Shown in pieces: positions 60,898-64,000 of a stretch of DNA of 64,000 bases. The position numbers and the translations under genes are program-made. The stretch comes from Paenibacillus whitsoniae (GTDB taxonomy: Bacteria > Bacillota > Bacilli > Paenibacillales > NBRC-103111), in NCBI RefSeq assembly GCF_003955665.1, contig NZ_RXHU01000094.1:27626-91625 (forward strand), written 5' to 3'. The notes below the pieces were generated by a model. The model was not told the origin of the DNA. It did not search any database and was given only the letters and a program-made list of their open reading frames with translations. Each line of letters opens with the position of its first letter. Within the stretch, counting starts at the first letter, position 1.

Positions 60898-61827
60898 ATG
60901 GTCGGTATCATCGTGGTTCTAGTTCTCATCATTTTGGTCGGCATCATCCTTATCAAAGGGATTCGCATCGTTCCGCAGCAAACCGTGGCAATTGTCGAGC
61001 GCGTCGGCAAATTCCACAAAACGCTGAACGCGGGCATCAACATCATTATTCCGATCATCGACAGCATCCGGAGCCGGCACGACTTGCGCATCCAGCAGGA
61101 AAAAGTACCTTCGCAATCCGTGATTACAAAGGACAACGTAGCGATCGGCGTTGAACTGGCGACGTTTTACTCGGTTGTGGATCCGAAGCTGGCGACCTAC
61201 GGCATCGCCAATTATGTCCAGGGCATTCATAATATCGTCGCTTCCGCCTTGCGTTCGACGATCGGGAAGATGGAGTTGGACGAAATCTTGTCCAATCGCG
61301 ACCGCATTCAAGCGGAACTGCGGCAAGCGCTGGACAACGCGTCCGAGAATTGGGGCGTCCGTATCGACCGCGTCGAAATTCTTCAGCTCGAGATTCCGAT
61401 TGACATCCAAACCTCGATGGAAAAACAAATGCGGGCGGAGCGGGAGAAGCGGGCAAGCATCCTGCAGGCGGAAGGCGAAAAGCAAGCGACCGTGCTCCGT
61501 GCGGAGGCGCAGCAGTCCGCCGTCGTCCTGGCGGCTGAAGCCGAGAAGCGCCGACAGATTCTTGACGCCGAGGCGAAGCAGAAGTCGCAGGAGCTTGAGG
61601 CGATGGGACGCGCTGAAGCGATCCGACTCGTCGCGAATGCAGAGCGATCGCGGATCGAAGCGCTGAACGAAGCGGGGTTAACGTCGCAGGTGCTGACGTA
61701 TAAATCGTTCGAGTCGCTGTCCGAAATGGCCAAAGGCAGCGCCTCTACCATTTTCTTGCCGACTGATGTGGTCAGCACGCTGGGGTCGATCGGCGCCGTG
61801 TCCAAAATGTTCAAGTCAACCGAATAA
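60898..61827 (+). CDS. SPFH/stomatin-type membrane protein (QmcA/paraslipin like)
   Basis: 309 residues. N-terminal membrane anchor (VGIIVVLVLIILVGIILIKG, about 2-21), SPFH/PHB domain (about 22-190; VAIVERVGKFHKTLNAG), a long Ala/Glu-rich coiled-coil (about 185-265; AEREKRASILQAEGEKQAT), and a short tail. It organises membrane microdomains together with its NfeD neighbour. Same operon as the NfeD gene. Confidence 0.93.
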   Translation: MVGIIVVLVLIILVGIILIKGIRIVPQQTVAIVERVGKFHKTLNAGINIIIPIIDSIRSRHDLRIQQEKVPSQSVITKDNVAIGVELATFYSVVDPKLATYGIANYVQGIHNIVASALRSTIGKMELDEILSNRDRIQAELRQALDNASENWGVRIDRVEILQLEIPIDIQTSMEKQMRAEREKRASILQAEGEKQATVLRAEAQQSAVVLAAEAEKRRQILDAEAKQKSQELEAMGRAEAIRLVANAERSRIEALNEAGLTSQVLTYKSFESLSEMAKGSASTIFLPTDVVSTLGSIGAVSKMFKSTE

Positions 61828-61835
61828 TCCTTCCG

Positions 61836-61868
61836 ACGTCGCCTCCTGATGAGGCGGCGTTTTTTTTC
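61836..61868 (+). terminator. Terminator after the NfeD-SPFH operon
   Basis: ACGTCGCCTC (61836-61845), loop CTGAT, GAGGCGGCGT (61851-61860), then a run of seven or more T. Confidence 0.9.
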
Positions 61869-62081
61869 GGTGCGTTTCGAAACGCCTGCACTGAAATCGG
61901 GTTTATGCCATCCTCCAACGCACATCCCTTAACGAGACGCGCAAGGGGGGGATTCCTGTCCATTTAAAGACGGGAAAAAGAATTGTCTTTTAGTTGGCGA
62001 AAAGCGTATACTGGACGTAATTGAGCCGGGCAGCGAGTCCGCTGGTTCTTGGCTACCCTCGTACATAAGGAGCGAATGTTC

Positions 62082-63428
62082 ATGGATATTCCCAATCGGA
62101 TTGCGATCGGCATTGTAGGGCCGGATGCCCTTGTCCATAAAGTATTAGGCGTTATTGCCACGTCGTTTCCATCTTTGCATCCCGTCCCGCGGGTATGCTC
62201 CACGGAGGAGGCGCCCATGGCGGCGGAGCAGCTGCTTACCGATGTGGAAGTACTCCTCGTAACGGGGCCTGGCTTATATCGCAAAGTCAAAGACCATGTG
62301 CTGACTTCGCTGCCCGTCCATATGCTGCCGCTAACCGATACGGGCTTGTACAGCGCGTTGTACAGGCTCAAAAGCGCGCAAGCGGGCGGTTCCGGCGCCA
62401 TGCAGTTTACGATCGATTCTTTCACGACTTCGGCGATCGCCAAGCATGTCAAAGAAATCGGCGAAAATCCTGCGAATTTTCTCGTTTTCGATGGCGGGCC
62501 TTATCCGTCGGTCGAATCACTGATCGCTTTTCACCTGGACGCGTACCGGTGCGGGAAGAGCGCAGGCGCGATGACCACTGAAAAAGAAGTGGCGGACCGC
62601 CTCGCGCAAGAAAACGTGCCGTGCGAATGGATCACGCCTACGGAAGGGAATATCACCGTTGCGCTCGAGCGGGCGCTGCTGTCCACGGAAACCCGCCGCA
62701 GCAAGGAAGCGCAAATTCTCGTCGGCATGCTGAACGTCGACGATTTCGGCAAGAAGCTGCAGCAGCAAGGCTCGGAGCACGATATCCAGCGCTTCAAGCT
62801 GGACATTCACCGCAACCTCATCGACTACGTCGAGTCGCTCGACGGCTATTTGACGCATCTGGGGGCGGATGAGTATCTGTTTTTTACGACGCGCGGCATC
62901 TTTGAACGGGAAACCGTCGGCTATAAATCCGTGCCCCTCGCCCGCGAAGTATGGAAGTCGATGGGCTTGTCGCTGAGCATGGGCATCGGGTTCGGGCGCA
63001 GCGCGAACGAGGCCGGCACCCATGCGCGGCTCGCGCTTCGCCGCTGCAAGGAGGCGGGCGGCAACACGTGCTTCATCGTGCGCGAGGACAAGACCCTCAT
63101 CGGTCCCCTGGAGATGGCGGACCCGTTGGCGCGGGATTTGTCGGTGACCGATCCCGTTTTGCTCAAAAGCGCGGAGGATGCCGGCATGACCTCCTCCTAC
63201 CTCAGCCGGCTCATGGCGACCGTCGCCCGAACCAGCAAGCTCGACTTCGAGGTGCATGAGCTCGCCAGCATCCTCGGCATCACTGTCCGCAGCACGCACC
63301 GTCTGCTGCTGCAGTGGATCGACCACGGCCTGATCACAATCACAGGCTACATTAAAGTGCCGAAAGGCAGACCGAAGCAGACGTTCCGGCTCTCCTTCCT
63401 GGAGAAGTTCACCGGCGGGCAGGTATGA
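62082..63428 (+). CDS. Transcription regulator with degenerate GGDEF-like core and C-terminal winged HTH
   Basis: 448 residues from the ATG at 62082 (AAGGAGC eight bases upstream; an ATG two codons earlier is possible). N-terminal alpha/beta domain (about 1-200) with IGIVGPDALVHKVLG and LVFDGGPYPSVESL, not assigned. Residues 212-345 resemble a GGDEF or GTP-cyclohydrolase-III-like fold: LVGMLNVDDFGKKL with D220-D221, GADEYLFF at 261-268 in place of GGDEF, and SMGIGFGRSANEAGTHARLAL. The C-terminal 390-440 is a winged helix-turn-helix (HELASILGITVRSTHRLLLQW). A nucleotide- or ligand-sensing regulator is inferred; ligand and targets unknown. Monocistronic. Confidence 0.7.
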   Translation: MDIPNRIAIGIVGPDALVHKVLGVIATSFPSLHPVPRVCSTEEAPMAAEQLLTDVEVLLVTGPGLYRKVKDHVLTSLPVHMLPLTDTGLYSALYRLKSAQAGGSGAMQFTIDSFTTSAIAKHVKEIGENPANFLVFDGGPYPSVESLIAFHLDAYRCGKSAGAMTTEKEVADRLAQENVPCEWITPTEGNITVALERALLSTETRRSKEAQILVGMLNVDDFGKKLQQQGSEHDIQRFKLDIHRNLIDYVESLDGYLTHLGADEYLFFTTRGIFERETVGYKSVPLAREVWKSMGLSLSMGIGFGRSANEAGTHARLALRRCKEAGGNTCFIVREDKTLIGPLEMADPLARDLSVTDPVLLKSAEDAGMTSSYLSRLMATVARTSKLDFEVHELASILGITVRSTHRLLLQWIDHGLITITGYIKVPKGRPKQTFRLSFLEKFTGGQV

Positions 63429-63558
63429 GACGAGGTGCCCGTCCCCGGCTCGGGTGACCGCAAATGGAGGAGTCCGTGCTGCTGACGCTTGCGGTTGCAC
63501 GGCTATCCGCGCCGCAGCCTCCGCTTTTCGTATCGTGGCGGGCACGGCTCGGGACTGC

Positions 63559-63703
63559 TTTCCCAACAGCGGCAACTGGTTTCCCATCTGTGGCAACCAG
63601 TTTCCCACTGTCGCAACCGGTTTTCCAGCAGTGGCAATCGGTTTTCCACTGTGGCAATCGGTTTTCCAACAGCGCCAACTGGTTTCCCATCTGCGATGAC
63701 CTG
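63559..63703. repeat. Seven contiguous 20-21-base imperfect tandem repeats
   Basis: Units start at 63559, 63580, 63601, 63621, 63642, 63662 and 63683, each like TTTCCCA..(AGC or CTG)..GGCAACTGG, with no spacers. Units vary between TTTCCC and TTTTCC and between CAACTGG, CAACCGG and CAATCGG; the last is degenerate at its 3' end. Confidence 0.85.
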
Positions 63704-63892
63704 CATTTCCTACAGCAAATGCGGGAGATTAACGCCGAAATGATAGCATGACCTGCATTTGTACATGTCTTTTTGTTGAAATTGAGGAAAACAGCCTGGA
63801 TTTGTGGGATTCCTCGATTTTTTGCTGTAGTTTTTACAGGATCTTGCTCCGATTTGCCCTGCTTGAAGCAATTTACCTGTAAGTTTTACAGG
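63696..63892. repeat. Palindromic elements with about 52-base period
   Basis: ATGACCTGCATTT is repeated exactly at 63696 and 63748 (52 bases apart). CTGTA-GTTTT-TACAG (63825-63839) and CCTGTAA-GTT-TTACAGG (63876-63892) each continue with GGATCT or GATCT and are also 52 bases apart. Stem sequence (CCTG..CAGG) and period recall the array at 7723-7900. Confidence 0.7.
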
Positions 63893-64000
63893 ATCTCACA
63901 CTCGTCAAGGTGAAGACACCACCGCCCCCAGCTCTCCGCAGCCACCATCGAGATACCTGAGTCACTCCCCAGCCTCCAGCCCTAATCGATCCCACAGAAT

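Larger units (their letters stand above)
63429..64000. other. Gene-free right end, repeat-rich
   Basis: No credible gene in the last 572 bases; open frames on both strands only cross the repeats. It contains a seven-unit short tandem array (63559-63703), then palindromic elements with about 52-base spacing, then a C-rich stretch (63915-64000) where I see nothing. No clear terminator for the regulator gene is visible. Confidence 0.7.

Noticed and set aside
63559..63703. Possible CRISPR array
   Set aside because: Units of 20-21 bases are contiguous with no unique spacers and vary between copies; no cas gene nearby.

Overview
The window reads as chromosome of a Gram-positive, endospore-forming saprophyte of the Paenibacillus type. 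The evidence is a GerA-family germination operon and two CotF-like coat genes, lipoprotein-anchored sugar-binding proteins, strong AGGAGG-type ribosome binding sites with frequent GTG/TTG starts, and a very high density of YesM/YesN-type two-component systems beside carbohydrate genes. Genus-level placement is inference. I saw no rRNA, tRNA, CRISPR array, transposase or phage gene. About 49 protein genes are supported, covering most of the sequence.

Layout. 1-4186: a histidine kinase (cut by the left edge), its AraC-type response regulator and a D-galactonate dehydratase (dgoD). 4216-8317: an AraC regulator, a Gfo/Idh/MocA oxidoreductase, a LacI repressor and a small membrane-associated protein. 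8567-11716: a GH38 alpha-mannosidase, tied to the LacI gene by three copies of one palindromic operator. 11813-14950: GH105, AraC and GH43. 15185-21886: kinase, regulator, sugar-binding lipoprotein and two permeases. 22028-23575: an orphan GT39-like membrane protein. 23615-31801: kinase, regulator, binding protein, two permeases and a sulfatase. 31877-37605: a 768-residue one-component membrane AraC sensor, divergent from a third binding-protein/permease set. 37695-44220: PspC-like protein, germinant receptor operon, DUF2935 protein and coat proteins. 44531-52917: secreted PL9 pectate lyase, kinase, regulator, GH88 and a GH43 xylosidase. 52994-58975: a small HTH protein, a Gfo/Idh/MocA oxidoreductase and an AraC gene divergent from a kdgD / mannonate-dehydratase-like / ketoglutarate-semialdehyde dehydrogenase operon. 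59068-63428: an AlaX-type editing protein, an NfeD-SPFH pair and a regulator with a degenerate GGDEF-like core. 63429-64000: repeats only.

How it fits together. Most of the window is plant-polysaccharide scavenging: extracellular pectate lyase, importers that lack their own ATPase (presumably sharing one encoded elsewhere), intracellular glycosidases removing unsaturated uronates, xylose, mannose and sulfate, and sugar-acid catabolism (dgoD, kdgD, KGSA dehydrogenase). Each block has its own regulator. Several promoters lack a good -35 and instead carry tandem direct repeats about 20-23 bp apart next to where -35 should be, as expected for AraC-type activators. The strongest non-coding signals are the LacI promoter/operator twins, a shared 21-bp-spaced repeat at the PL9/GH88 locus, hairpins between binding protein and permease in all three importer operons, and periodic (about 51-52 bp) palindromic repeats near both ends of the window.
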